This document shows, piece by piece, positions 28,810-36,537 of a DNA stretch of 64,000 bases. Source of the DNA: Bifidobacterium asteroides (GTDB lineage Bacteria > Actinomycetota > Actinomycetes > Actinomycetales > Bifidobacteriaceae). The notes beneath the pieces are model-generated. The model was not told the origin of the DNA and did not search any database. It worked only from the letters and a program-made list of their open reading frames with translations. Made by a program: the position numbers and the translations under genes. Position 1 is the first letter of the stretch. Each line of letters opens with the position of its first letter. Where the stretch lies: contig NZ_CP048272.1 in the NCBI RefSeq assembly GCF_019469425.1, positions 1,488,001-1,552,000 on the forward strand. The letters are read 5' to 3'.

Positions 28810-29808
28810 TCAAATGTCGACTGCACCTTGTACAAGCTCATTTTCTGGTTGTGGGTGGATTTGCTGCAACGTCCGCTTCGTGCTCAACACATCTCCCATG
28901 TCATTGGTCTTTTCCTCTTTTGAAACAGATAATCTGAATTTTGTCTGCCCGTCAACTGCATAAGTCGATACCGTCTGTATCAGAGATTCTTCAGTGACTT
29001 TAATCGCGAGAGAATTCCTTGATTTGATTGACTTTCTTATATACAACATTCTATCTGAACGTCGATATCCATCAATAAAACCGGTTATCACCTCATGCTC
29101 AACTGGCTCCGGCTCTGATTTTAGTGTGCCCCCTAGCAGAATCGCACCCTTGTTTGAGAGTCTGATCTTTTTTTTACCACCAGTAAACGTAGAAACATCA
29201 CCGTATATATCCCAATTTGCCTTATCTGCCGTTTCAGCAATCCCCTTCAGGGCTCTCTTGACACCAATCGGCATTTTCCCAAGTTCCGCTTTCACCTGCT
29301 CCCCATCCCCTCCAGAAGCAACGGTCCATATGCTGACAACATCATTCAACGCAGAGAGGTCGGCTGACTCGACAATTCGCATACCTTGTAAAGTCTCATC
29401 CTGTTTATCACTCTTGTCCAACTGAGCAGGAAGCTCGAAAACCACGTCAAGGGATCCCGGTTGGATTGCTGTAACCAACAATCTCGAAGATCTCCTCTGG
29501 TTATTCGACAATGCTCTTGCTTGTGATTTGACCGCTTCCGCGAACCGCTCAATGAACTCAGCAAGAAACAAGGCGTCAGCCGTATGACTACGAAATGCGG
29601 ATTGCTCTGCGATATGGACATGTGCAGTCGCTTCGGCAGGAGATGTCACCTGGACAAAAATCTGCTCCATCTCTTGATCGCCCTGTGCAGACATTTGCAA
29701 TGAGACTAAAAGCGCTTCTCGTATATCGGCATTTTCCTCTTTCATAGCTGATTGTATGGCAGCGATATAAGAAGCTCTTAACTCGTTATCAATCCCGCTC
29801 ATTGCCAT
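28810..29808 (-). CDS. Unrecognised 332-aa partner of the nucleotidyltransferase
   Basis: I do not recognise this family. The first 100 residues look mostly helical and polar, the central part has beta-rich stretches such as RLLVTAIQPGSLDVVFELP, and the C-terminal third (SNKGAILLGGTLKSEPEPVEHEVITGFIDGY, then LAIKVTEESLIQTVSTYAVDGQTKFRLSV) looks like beta strands. There is no signal peptide or membrane segment. GGAGGTGAA precedes the ATG at 29808. The start overlaps the stop of the nucleotidyltransferase gene by ten bases, so the two proteins are made together. Its codon use is less GC-biased than the core genes. A toxin-antitoxin or anti-phage role is possible from context but is not shown by any motif I can name. 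Confidence 0.75.
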   Translation of the reverse strand: MAMSGIDNELRASYIAAIQSAMKEENADIREALLVSLQMSAQGDQEMEQIFVQVTSPAEATAHVHIAEQSAFRSHTADALFLAEFIERFAEAVKSQARALSNNQRRSSRLLVTAIQPGSLDVVFELPAQLDKSDKQDETLQGMRIVESADLSALNDVVSIWTVASGGDGEQVKAELGKMPIGVKRALKGIAETADKANWDIYGDVSTFTGGKKKIRLSNKGAILLGGTLKSEPEPVEHEVITGFIDGYRRSDRMLYIRKSIKSRNSLAIKVTEESLIQTVSTYAVDGQTKFRLSVSKEEKTNDMGDVLSTKRTLQQIHPQPENELVQGAVDI

Positions 29809-30302
29809 TTCACCTCCAGATAGCGCTTCTTATGGATGCTTTCAGACACATACTGCTTTTTTGTGTTCACGCTCGACCAAAAGTTGTCCCAATACTCTAA
29901 CAACTCAAGGCTATCCTCTGTCACCATGTATGCGTCCACCAACCCGTCACAAGGTCTATAAAAGCCTCCAGGAACTTTATGGCCGAAAAGCGGCTGAATC
30001 GCGTCGGCCGCCGTACATCTTGCTTGCTCATAGACATCTGGTGCCACAACCACTACGACATCAATGTCGTGAGGATTCTCCTTGGCAGTGATGAAACTAC
30101 CATCAAGCCAGAATCTAACAGGGTGCAATTGGCTAGTTACTGCAGACCGCCAAGTCAAGTAACTCTCCCATATAATCCTGCGCCGTTGCGAGAACAGGAA
30201 GACACTCTCAATCTCCTGCTCTGTACAAACTAAAGGATTCCTCTTACCAGCATACTGCAGAACTTCCTGTTCTTTGAGTTCCTTCGTTGTCAGTAGACTC
30301 AT
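29799..30302 (-). CDS. Minimal nucleotidyltransferase-like protein (DUF6932-like)
   Basis: This 167-aa protein has the polymerase-beta-type nucleotidyltransferase signature: FWLDGSFITAKENPHDIDVVV, that is GS followed by about ten residues and DID, the two metal-binding aspartates. A later Asp in GLVDAYMV can act as the third carboxylate. The fold and size resemble DUF6932-type proteins found next to accessory genes. Possible reactions are nucleotide transfer onto a protein or tRNA, as in MNT/MenA-type modules. The ATG at 30302 has no clear ribosome site; a TTG at 30320 is the alternative. It lies just behind a phage-type terminator and overlaps its partner gene by ten bases. Confidence 0.75.
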   Translation of the reverse strand: MSLLTTKELKEQEVLQYAGKRNPLVCTEQEIESVFLFSQRRRIIWESYLTWRSAVTSQLHPVRFWLDGSFITAKENPHDIDVVVVVAPDVYEQARCTAADAIQPLFGHKVPGGFYRPCDGLVDAYMVTEDSLELLEYWDNFWSSVNTKKQYVSESIHKKRYLEVKWQ

Positions 30303-30330
30303 AGCAATGAGTTTACACAAGATTAGAGAA

Positions 30331-30370
30331 AGACGCCCCCGCTCCGGTCTCCCGGAACAGGGGCGAAATG
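30331..30370 (-). terminator. Terminator, copy 2, behind the holin gene
   Basis: This is the second copy of the 37-bp element (30334-30370), here with TCTTTCTCT following on the minus strand. It ends the endolysin-holin transcript and sits within 70 bases of the nucleotidyltransferase start. Confidence 0.75.
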
Positions 30371-30387
30371 CTACATGTGAATGCTGT

Positions 30388-30624
30388 CTACTTGCCTGCC
30401 AGTCGTACGGGGTTGTAGGCGACGCCGAACCCGGCTGTGACGGCTCCCGCAGCCGTACTGATGAACCCGCCGATCCCGGGACGGCCGAAGCACATGAAAC
30501 CCAGCCCCACCACCGAGGCAAGAAGGCCAAGCACATAGACGGCCGTGCGCACCGCGTCAGAAAAGACCGGCGTGTAGCCAGGCCGGCCCGACGCATGCTC
30601 CGGCATAGGATCGCTGCCTGTCAT
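30388..30624 (-). CDS. Phage holin
   Basis: This 78-aa protein has two hydrophobic segments (about residues 26-46, VRTAVYVLGLLASVVGLGFM, and 50-66, GIGGFISTAAGAVTAGF) and a short polar tail, the layout of small actinophage holins that open the membrane for endolysin. AAGGAGA precedes the ATG. It overlaps the endolysin stop by four bases (ATGA at 30621-30624), the usual lysis-cassette coupling. The gene looks intact although the endolysin is broken. Confidence 0.75.
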   Translation of the reverse strand: MTGSDPMPEHASGRPGYTPVFSDAVRTAVYVLGLLASVVGLGFMCFGRPGIGGFISTAAGAVTAGFGVAYNPVRLAGK

Positions 30625-31200
30625 GGTCGTCTCCTTTCAGAAGGTCCTTGGTTGAGCCGGGCCTGAAGGGCCCTGACGGTCGCAGGGCCGAAACTGCCGT
30701 CCTGCGCCACCCCCAGATGCGCCTGGATGGCACGGATGGTGGCAGGCCCGAGCAGCCCGTCCCGGGCCAGCCCCAGCCTGGCCTGCACCGCCTTGATGAG
30801 CAGACTGCCGCCCTTGCCGTAGCTGCAGGACTTGAGCACAGGCCTCGCATAGGACTTGCCGTCAGGCATGACCCGCCCCGAGACCACCCCATCCACCCGG
30901 GTGCCCATGACCTGCTGCCACCACCTGACCGTCGCCGGCCGCAGGAGCCGTCCACCGTTATCTGGGGGACCGCGGGCTTCACGTCATGCGCAGGCCTGCC
31001 GGCAGGCAGACCCTTGGCTATGCGGTCGATGCGGGCCAGGTCGTACGTGCCCGGACAGGCGGTGTTGAACCAGTGCTTGTGCGGGTAGAGGGGCAGATCG
31101 CCGTAAACCGCGCGCAGATTACTGACCAGCTCCGCGACCGTCTGATAGTCGCCGTCACTCTGACGGGGGTTGCACTCGATCGAGATTGACTTGTCGTTGC
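30621..31200 (-). pseudogene. Phage endolysin (N-acetylmuramoyl-L-alanine amidase) remnant
   Basis: One minus-strand frame (from about 31195 to 30955) encodes DKSISIECNPRQSDGDYQTV, AELVSNLRAVYG and HKHWFNTACPGTYDLARID, the C-terminal half of an Ami_2-type amidase with its conserved W.NT.CPG motif. Near 30948-30955 the frame shifts and continues as RLLRPATVRWWQQVMGTRVDG, then two peptidoglycan-binding repeats ARLGLARDGLLGPATIRAIQ and AHLGVAQDGSFGPATVRALQ. The amidase N-terminus with its zinc histidine is missing beyond 31200. The gene is therefore broken at both ends of the catalytic domain. The intact C-terminal frame alone (95 codons) should not be read as a separate gene. Confidence 0.75.
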
Positions 31201-31510
31201 CGCCTTCGCCCTCGCCCCCGGATACTGCACCCCCCTCACACCCGTCCAGCTCGCACCGGACAAGCCAGGCAGCACAGACATTGAAAGCAAGGCCGCCGAC
31301 AGCCAGCACCAGACGCGGGCATCCTACACCGTAACCTTTAAAAGTGACGGCAAAACAATCTTCAGCCAACAAACCCTCACCATACGGATCAACTCCCGCC
31401 TGATGCGGGAATCCCTGGGGCATGAGGACGACGGCATCCTGGTCCGGGACGAATACGCTGCCTTGCGCTCAGGCCACATAAACAACCCTAACGAGCAAGC
31501 ATTCGTCTAA
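31190..31510 (+). pseudogene. Orphan 3' coding fragment, unknown protein
   Basis: A plus-strand frame without a usable start is open for 106 codons up to TAA at 31508-31510. It reads like real protein: RASYTVTFKSDGKTIFSQ, TLTIRINSRLMRESLG, HEDDGILVRDEYAALRSG. I do not recognise it. It begins where the endolysin homology ends and runs the other way, which marks a deletion or recombination joint. Confidence 0.5.
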
Positions 31511-31644
31511 GGTTGTGACCGTCTAGTATGGCACTTTCCTATGTATTGATACAGCAGCAACAATCCCTGATATTAAGACAAGGGCGCTCACACTGGAGTC
31601 TTCAGGTGCAGGCGCCCTTGCCGTATCGGCTCAGCGGACCTCAG

Positions 31645-32504
31645 TCACTGTGTATAAGATTTCCCATGCAAACGTGTGGCCTCCTCAGGCGTATCCACAT
31701 CAAGAATGAGCGGCCCTCCCATATCCATGGCCCTGATGTCATGCATATCGTCATCATCAAGACTGAAATCTGCAATATTGTGGTTCTCGCGAATCCGTTC
31801 CTCATGCACGGACTTCGGGATGGCGCATATCCCCTGCTGGGTCAGCCAGCGCAATACCACCTGGGCCGGGGTCTTGCCATAACGCTGGCCAATACGCCTG
31901 AGGACAGGATTGTCGAAAATGTCCTGACGGCCTTCAGCCAGAGGCGCCCAGGCCATTGGGGCAACCCCTTGCTCAGCCATGACCTTTCGGAGTGCAATCT
32001 GCTGGGTGAAAGGATGCAGCTCAATCTGGTTGACCATGGGCGCAATTCGGCTGGAAAGAATCAAATCAATCAGCCGGTCAGGCAGGAAATTGCAGACCCC
32101 GATGGCACGGACCCGGCCTTGCTCGTACAGGTCTTCCATAGCCCTCCAAGACCCCTGATAATCGCCATAGGGCATATGGATGAGGACAGATCCAGGTAGT
32201 CGGTCTGCATCAACGTCTTTTCAAAGGACTGCATCGTCCCCTCGTAACCATTTTGCTGAATCCAGACCTTTGAGGAGAGGCTCACTTCCTCTCGAGGAAT
32301 GGCTGCTTCACTCAGAGCATCCCCTACTGCTCTCCCGTTGCCATAGCAAGCGGCAGTATCGATAAGGCGGTAGCCGTCATCGAGGGCCGACGCCACCCCA
32401 CGTTTGCATTCACTCAAATCATCTATCTGGTAGACTCCGTATCCTAATATGGGCAGTTCGAAGCCATTGCTCAACTGCAGTTTTGCATACTCTATCCCCT
32501 CCAT
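31645..32504 (-). pseudogene. Aldo/keto reductase with a frameshift
   Basis: The N-terminal part shows LSNGFELPILGYGVYQ, GYRLIDTAACYGNGRAVGDAL (catalytic Asp and Tyr) and SSKVWIQQNGY (catalytic Lys). Near 32181-32192 the frame slips by one base. The downstream frame continues with HMPYGDYQGSWRAMEDLYEQG, AIGVCNFLPDRL, NQIELHPF and the NADPH-binding AIPKSVHEERIREN. One missing base explains the break, after which the expected DLFLIHMP-type segment would be restored. GGAGG precedes the ATG at 32504. As read it would give a truncated, inactive protein; a sequencing error is the alternative. Confidence 0.85.
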
Positions 32505-32717
32505 GGTGATGTCCTCCTGCAATCTAACAAAGCATGGGAAGACAGTACAATACCTGCTGCATATGGCTACCGATTCATCTTCTGCATGAGTAGCGCACCA
32601 AACCTTCAGCCCCCCTGCCAGTGGTGCTACAGTATCTTGCGGAAGCTTCCCTTCCCCGGACGAGACGCGCCGTACCCGGATTGACGACGACGCTCATCAG
32701 GTCACTCGCGGAAGGAT

Positions 32718-33373
32718 GTGGTTGGTTTGCTCACACTGGTTCAACTTATTGGATTTTTGCTGCTACTCATGGCCTTTGCTTCGAGGCAACTGCTAAGCCT
32801 GTCCAGCAGCAGTCGAGTCAACCTTGCTCTAAACCTTGTCGGCGCAAGCTTGCTGGCCGTCGATGCCCTGGCTAACCGGCAGTGGGCCTTTTTTGCCCTC
32901 GAATGCGGATGGGCCCTGGTTGCGCTATACGCCATCATTCGTTCCCACTTAAAAAGCAAGTCACTCACAACCAAGGATTGCAGCTCAGCGACAAGGCAGG
33001 GGCGGGGCATCTGCATCCAGCCCATAGAGGCGAACCTGGCCGTTTGCAAGGTTGCTGATTATACAGAGGTAGATCTGAACTCACCTTACGTTTTTACAGG
33101 ACGAACCGACCAAGAGGCTTCATTGGTCTGTCCAGCCGAGATGGTTCACAGCCAGACTCTGGAACGCAGCGACGGATGGCGGGCCTTACGCATTCAAGGC
33201 ATTCTTGATTTTTCGCTAATCGGCATCCTGGCGCCGATTGCCACCATCCTGGCAGACAGGGGCATAGGCATTTCGCTGTCTCGACCTACAACACGGACTA
33301 TGTCCTTACCAAGGCCGAGGACTTCCCTGCCGCCCTGGATGCCCTTGACAAGTCAGGATATACAATCATCTGA
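32718..33373 (+). pseudogene. CBU_0592-like membrane domain fused to an ACT-domain protein, frameshifted near the end
   Basis: Residues 1-80 form a small three-segment membrane domain (LTLVQLIGFLLLLMAFASRQ, LALNLVGASLLAVDALANRQ, FALECGWALVALYAII) of the CBU_0592 kind. The same frame runs on into an ACT_7-type domain: LAVCKVADYTEVDL, FTGRTDQEASLVCPAE, GWRALRIQGILDFSLIGILAPI and GIGI. At about 33270-33274 one base is missing; the shifted frame then gives FAVSTYNTDYVLTKAEDFPA and ends at 33373, the expected ACT_7 ending. The ACT part has no own start codon, so the fusion may result from a lost stop and start or may be real. The start (GTG at 32718) is uncertain. Confidence 0.65.
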
Positions 33374-33695
33374 CTGATCACAGCAATAGCAGCGCTGTCC
33401 AAGAGTCAAAAGTTCAGATCATGACCGCCGATGCAGACCATGAATAAACAAACACCCTCCGTCGTTGAATATATTGCAACGAATTCAGCGCTTTTGCAGG
33501 CCCCCTTCGTCTAACTCTCTGTGCTTCACCTGCACTTGGTCAATATCGAAATGATGCCGATCTAGCGCCGGTCAATGTCACTTTTACGAGAAAAGGACAC
33601 ATACACTGGCCTCAACGGAGGTTGCTTCCTGAAAATAGGTAGGCTGCCAGATGACCTGCCACAAGTGACGCGGAAGCACAAGCCTGGAGGATCAG
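33374..33695. other. Gene-free stretch
   Basis: I see no gene, strong hairpin or repeat in these 322 bp. Short AT-rich patches around 33430-33480 and 33540-33600 could hold the promoter of the following gene. Confidence 0.4.
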
Positions 33696-34568
33696 ATGAG
33701 CAACAATCGAAACGAACATGCAAATAAGAACCAAGGCAGGTATGAGGGCAAATCCTCACGGAGCGACAGCACACGTGAAAGTTCTCAGCAAACATCCATG
33801 AACGACAAGAACCGCATGCCAAAACCATTGGAAACTGCTAATGCCGGAAAAGAAAGCCAAACAGCAAATGCACCCGAGGCGAAGCATGCATCAGAGCAAA
33901 CAGGCGAGAAGGAAGGCAGGAATCCGTCCAACAAGGATTCTGATCATGGCGGACCTAAAGCACTAAATAAGCAGGAACGGGCCCTAGCCCCCGAGCGCGC
34001 ACAGTCCGGACACGTAGACAGAGAGCATGATGGCCCCTCTCATGACAACGAGCCGAGCCAAACCAATAAGACTGCCGAGAAGCCATCTCAGCTGACTAAG
34101 GAAAGCAAGCCAGCCAAACCGCCCAAGGCGAAAAACCATGATTCCTTCTATCTAGGCCTGGCCTCGGCAGTCTTGGTCGCAGCTCTGGGCCTCAGCCTGA
34201 GCACCATGCCGATCTTCTTCTCGTTGCCTCTTGCTGCCGTCTTATTCGGAATCGGCATCTGGCTCCTCTCCTATGCCAGCTTCAAGTCTCCCGGCAAGCC
34301 AGAGGAAGAGGGAACGGAGGCTGACAGGCATACCAGGACGGTCGTTGTGGCGACGGTCCTTCTGGTTCTACAAACCTTCATCATGGATGTGTTCATCTTC
34401 ACCCGCATGGGAACGATCAACAAGCATCAGAACGCCATCGTCATAGCTTGGATCATCGCCAGCATGATTGAAACTCTGGCTGCCTTCGCCCTTATCTACC
34501 ATCACGATCCATTGCATTCCAAATCCAAGGAACCGATTGCCGATGGGAACCACGACAAAGGGGCATGA
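33696..34568 (+). CDS. Hypothetical protein: disordered N-terminus and four membrane segments
   Basis: This 290-aa protein is unusual in layout. Residues 1-145 are hydrophilic and rich in N, K, E, S and P with no predicted fold. Then come four hydrophobic segments at about 148-168 (FYLGLASAVLVAALGLSLS), 172-192 (FFSLPLAAVLFGIGIWLLSY), 214-236 (VVVATVLLVLQTFIMDVFIF) and 246-267 (AIVIAWIIASMIETLAAFAL). The start is supported by GGAGGATCAG. I do not recognise a family. Downstream is the transhydrogenase leader, with no sign of co-transcription. Confidence 0.7.
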   Translation: MSNNRNEHANKNQGRYEGKSSRSDSTRESSQQTSMNDKNRMPKPLETANAGKESQTANAPEAKHASEQTGEKEGRNPSNKDSDHGGPKALNKQERALAPERAQSGHVDREHDGPSHDNEPSQTNKTAEKPSQLTKESKPAKPPKAKNHDSFYLGLASAVLVAALGLSLSTMPIFFSLPLAAVLFGIGIWLLSYASFKSPGKPEEEGTEADRHTRTVVVATVLLVLQTFIMDVFIFTRMGTINKHQNAIVIAWIIASMIETLAAFALIYHHDPLHSKSKEPIADGNHDKGA

Positions 34569-34990
34569 GACAATAACGGAATTACTACAGTATCCACCTG
34601 AGTCCTATCCTCAACTTGGATACTGTGAACAATCGAAATGTGAGAGAATCTCAGAACAAGAGCCTATAAAGAAAACTGTCCGATAAAGGCAATCGAATCA
34701 AATCAGATCAACCATTCTAAAGAAGGGAATATCAGCCTTGGAGCAGGGCGCAGAACGAGACTGCTCCGCGGCTGATGTTCCCGCAGTCTGCTCCCTGATA
34801 CGCCTAATTTCAGCATATGATGTCAAAGGTGACAAGATGGCCGGTTGTAGGCTCCAGTCGGGCAATCTGCCATATTCGATCGTCTGGAAATCGACTAGAA
34901 TAAAGACGGATAGTTGTCCAAAAGTAACGGACGAAACCTATATTCTATATCGAAATTATTCACACATCGTTGTGGAAGAAAAGGAAGGGT
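34569..34990. promoter_or_regulatory. Upstream region of the transhydrogenase operon
   Basis: These 422 bp carry no credible gene. A structured block at 34725-34800 is described separately. A short plus-strand frame at 34738-35037 runs into pntA1 and has no protein-like features. Confidence 0.5.
34725..34800 (+). promoter_or_regulatory. Leader with two mutually exclusive hairpins upstream of pntA1
   Basis: GGGAATATCAGCC (34725-34737) pairs with GGCTGATGTTCCC (34770-34782), and inside it GGAGCAG (34740-34746) pairs with CTGCTCC (34761-34767). Alternatively TATCAG (34730-34735) and GGAGCAG pair with CTGCTCC and CTGATA in 34788-34800. Both structures use the same left arm. This is the pattern of an attenuator or riboswitch-like switch, about 190 bases ahead of the pntA1 start. 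Confidence 0.5.
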
Positions 34991-36172
34991 ATGAGCGGAC
35001 CAGAACAATCTCAGATAACTTTCGGGGTCCTGAATGAAACCAGCCATGATGAGTCGCGCGTGGCCTTGACGCCAGACATCGTGACCCGTCTGGCGAGGCA
35101 GGGCATCACCTGTCTGATGGAGTCATGCGCTGGAATCCGAGCCGGCTTCAGGGACGAGGATTATCAGCGAGCAGGAGCTGCAGTCACCGACAGGAATACA
35201 GTCCTGTCCAAATCCCAAGTCCTGGGATTTGTCAATAGGCCAGACACATCCTTGCTGAGCCGGATACAAAACAAGACCTGGATCATCGGCATGCTGGGAT
35301 CTTTCTCAGATCAGGATTACATCAAAGCCCTGGACGAGGCCGGACTGACGGGTATCGCCATGGAACGACTCCCCCGTCAGCTCAGCTCTGCTCAGTCCAT
35401 GGATGAAATGACCTCGCAGAACTCAGTCATGGGATACAAGGCAGCTCTGGTGGCTGCCGATGCCTACGGATCCTTCTTCCCCATGATGACCACTGCCGCA
35501 GGAACCATCCGGCCAGCCAAGGTTCTGGTTCTGGGCGCCGGCATTGCAGGACTGCAAGCCATCGGAACCGCCAAACGTCTGGGAGCCGTAGTCACCGCCT
35601 ACGATGTCAGACCCGCCTCCAGGCAGGAGGTGGAATCCCTGGGAGCCAAGTTCCTTGACCTGGGACTGGATTTCTCCAAAGGTCAGGGCGAGGGCGGCTA
35701 TGCGCGCCAGCTGAACAGCCAGGAGCAGGCTCAGCAGCAGGCAGCGGTGGATGCCAAGGCGGCAGGTTTCGATGTGGTCATCACCACAGCCAAGGTCCCA
35801 GGAGGGAAGCCGCCCAGGCTCCTGAGTGCCAAGGGAGTGGCCAATCTACACCCCGGAGCCGTGGTGGTGGACTGCGCAGCCAGCGATCTTGGCGGCAACG
35901 TTGAGGGGTCGCAGGTAGGAACCACGACCACGCATGAGGGAGTCATCATGATAGGTGCGCCATACTTGGCCAGCGGTGTGGCCACGACGGCCTCCAGCCT
36001 GCTGGCCAGGAATGTGGCGGACGTGTTGGTTCATTTTGTCCGCAATGGAGCGCTGAGCATCAAGGCAGATGATGGAATAGATCAGGCGCTGGTCGTAACA
36101 GGAACAGCAGAGTCTGGCGCGCGCGGAAGCACAGACGCGGCAAGCAGTGAGAAGAAAGGCCACCAGCAATGA
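34991..36172 (+). CDS. pntA1: NAD(P) transhydrogenase alpha subunit, NAD-binding part
   Basis: This 393-aa protein is the soluble dI component of proton-translocating transhydrogenase, which passes hydride from NADH to NADP+ using the proton gradient. It shows GVLNETSHDESRVALTPDIV at the start, the conserved RLPRQLSSAQSMDEMTSQNSVMGYKA block and the NAD site VLVLGAGIAGLQAIGTAKRLGA. The ATG at 34991 follows AAGGAAGG; a TTG at 34970 is in frame but less likely. Its stop overlaps the next gene's ATG (36169-36172). Confidence 0.95.
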   Translation: MSGPEQSQITFGVLNETSHDESRVALTPDIVTRLARQGITCLMESCAGIRAGFRDEDYQRAGAAVTDRNTVLSKSQVLGFVNRPDTSLLSRIQNKTWIIGMLGSFSDQDYIKALDEAGLTGIAMERLPRQLSSAQSMDEMTSQNSVMGYKAALVAADAYGSFFPMMTTAAGTIRPAKVLVLGAGIAGLQAIGTAKRLGAVVTAYDVRPASRQEVESLGAKFLDLGLDFSKGQGEGGYARQLNSQEQAQQQAAVDAKAAGFDVVITTAKVPGGKPPRLLSAKGVANLHPGAVVVDCAASDLGGNVEGSQVGTTTTHEGVIMIGAPYLASGVATTASSLLARNVADVLVHFVRNGALSIKADDGIDQALVVTGTAESGARGSTDAASSEKKGHQQ

Positions 36173-36537
36173 ATTCCTTGGTCATAGCAATTACACTCTT
36201 TATCTTGGCTCTGCTGATCGGCGTTGAAGTGATCGGCAAGGTTCCGGCCACCCTTCATACGCCTCTGATGTCCGGAGCAAACTCAATCCATGGCATTGTG
36301 ATCGTCGGCGTGGTCATCATTGCAGCGGAGGCGCACTCCCCGCTTTCCTACGTCCTCATTTTCCTGGCGGCCATACTTGGTGCCATGAATGTGGTGGGCG
36401 GCTATGTAGTGACGGACAGAATGCTGGAGATGTTCAAATCATCGAAATCCGGCAGGAAAAAGAACAAAGACGACCAGAACCACCAGGCTTCGGCCGTCCC
36501 GGTAGCGAATGCTGAGGACGGGGGAGCCGACAAGTGA
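36169..36537 (+). CDS. pntA2: NAD(P) transhydrogenase alpha subunit, membrane part
   Basis: This 122-aa protein supplies the short membrane part of dII. Three hydrophobic segments are visible (VIAITLFILALLIGVEVIG, GIVIVGVVIIAAEA, VLIFLAAILGAMNVVGGYVV), with the conserved VPATLHTPLMSGANSIHGI loop. The C-terminal 35 residues are charged. It overlaps pntA1 and pntB by four bases each, so the three are translationally coupled. Confidence 0.94.
   Translation: MNSLVIAITLFILALLIGVEVIGKVPATLHTPLMSGANSIHGIVIVGVVIIAAEAHSPLSYVLIFLAAILGAMNVVGGYVVTDRMLEMFKSSKSGRKKNKDDQNHQASAVPVANAEDGGADK

Noticed and set aside
30621-30908. A separate 95-aa peptidoglycan-binding protein
   Set aside because: The in-frame extension upstream and the amidase frame show that it is the C-terminus of a frameshifted endolysin.
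27086-31644. Direct repeat of the tRNA-His 3' end as an attachment site
   Set aside because: I scanned the island by eye and found no copy of the tRNA's last 20 or so bases, so no att site is claimed.
31645-33373. Programmed ribosomal frameshifting in the reductase and ACT genes
   Set aside because: No slippery heptamer or downstream pseudoknot is apparent, and neither family is known to use it.
34738-35037. A 99-codon plus-strand frame upstream of pntA1
   Set aside because: It overlaps the structured leader and the pntA1 start, has no ribosome site and its product has no protein-like pattern.
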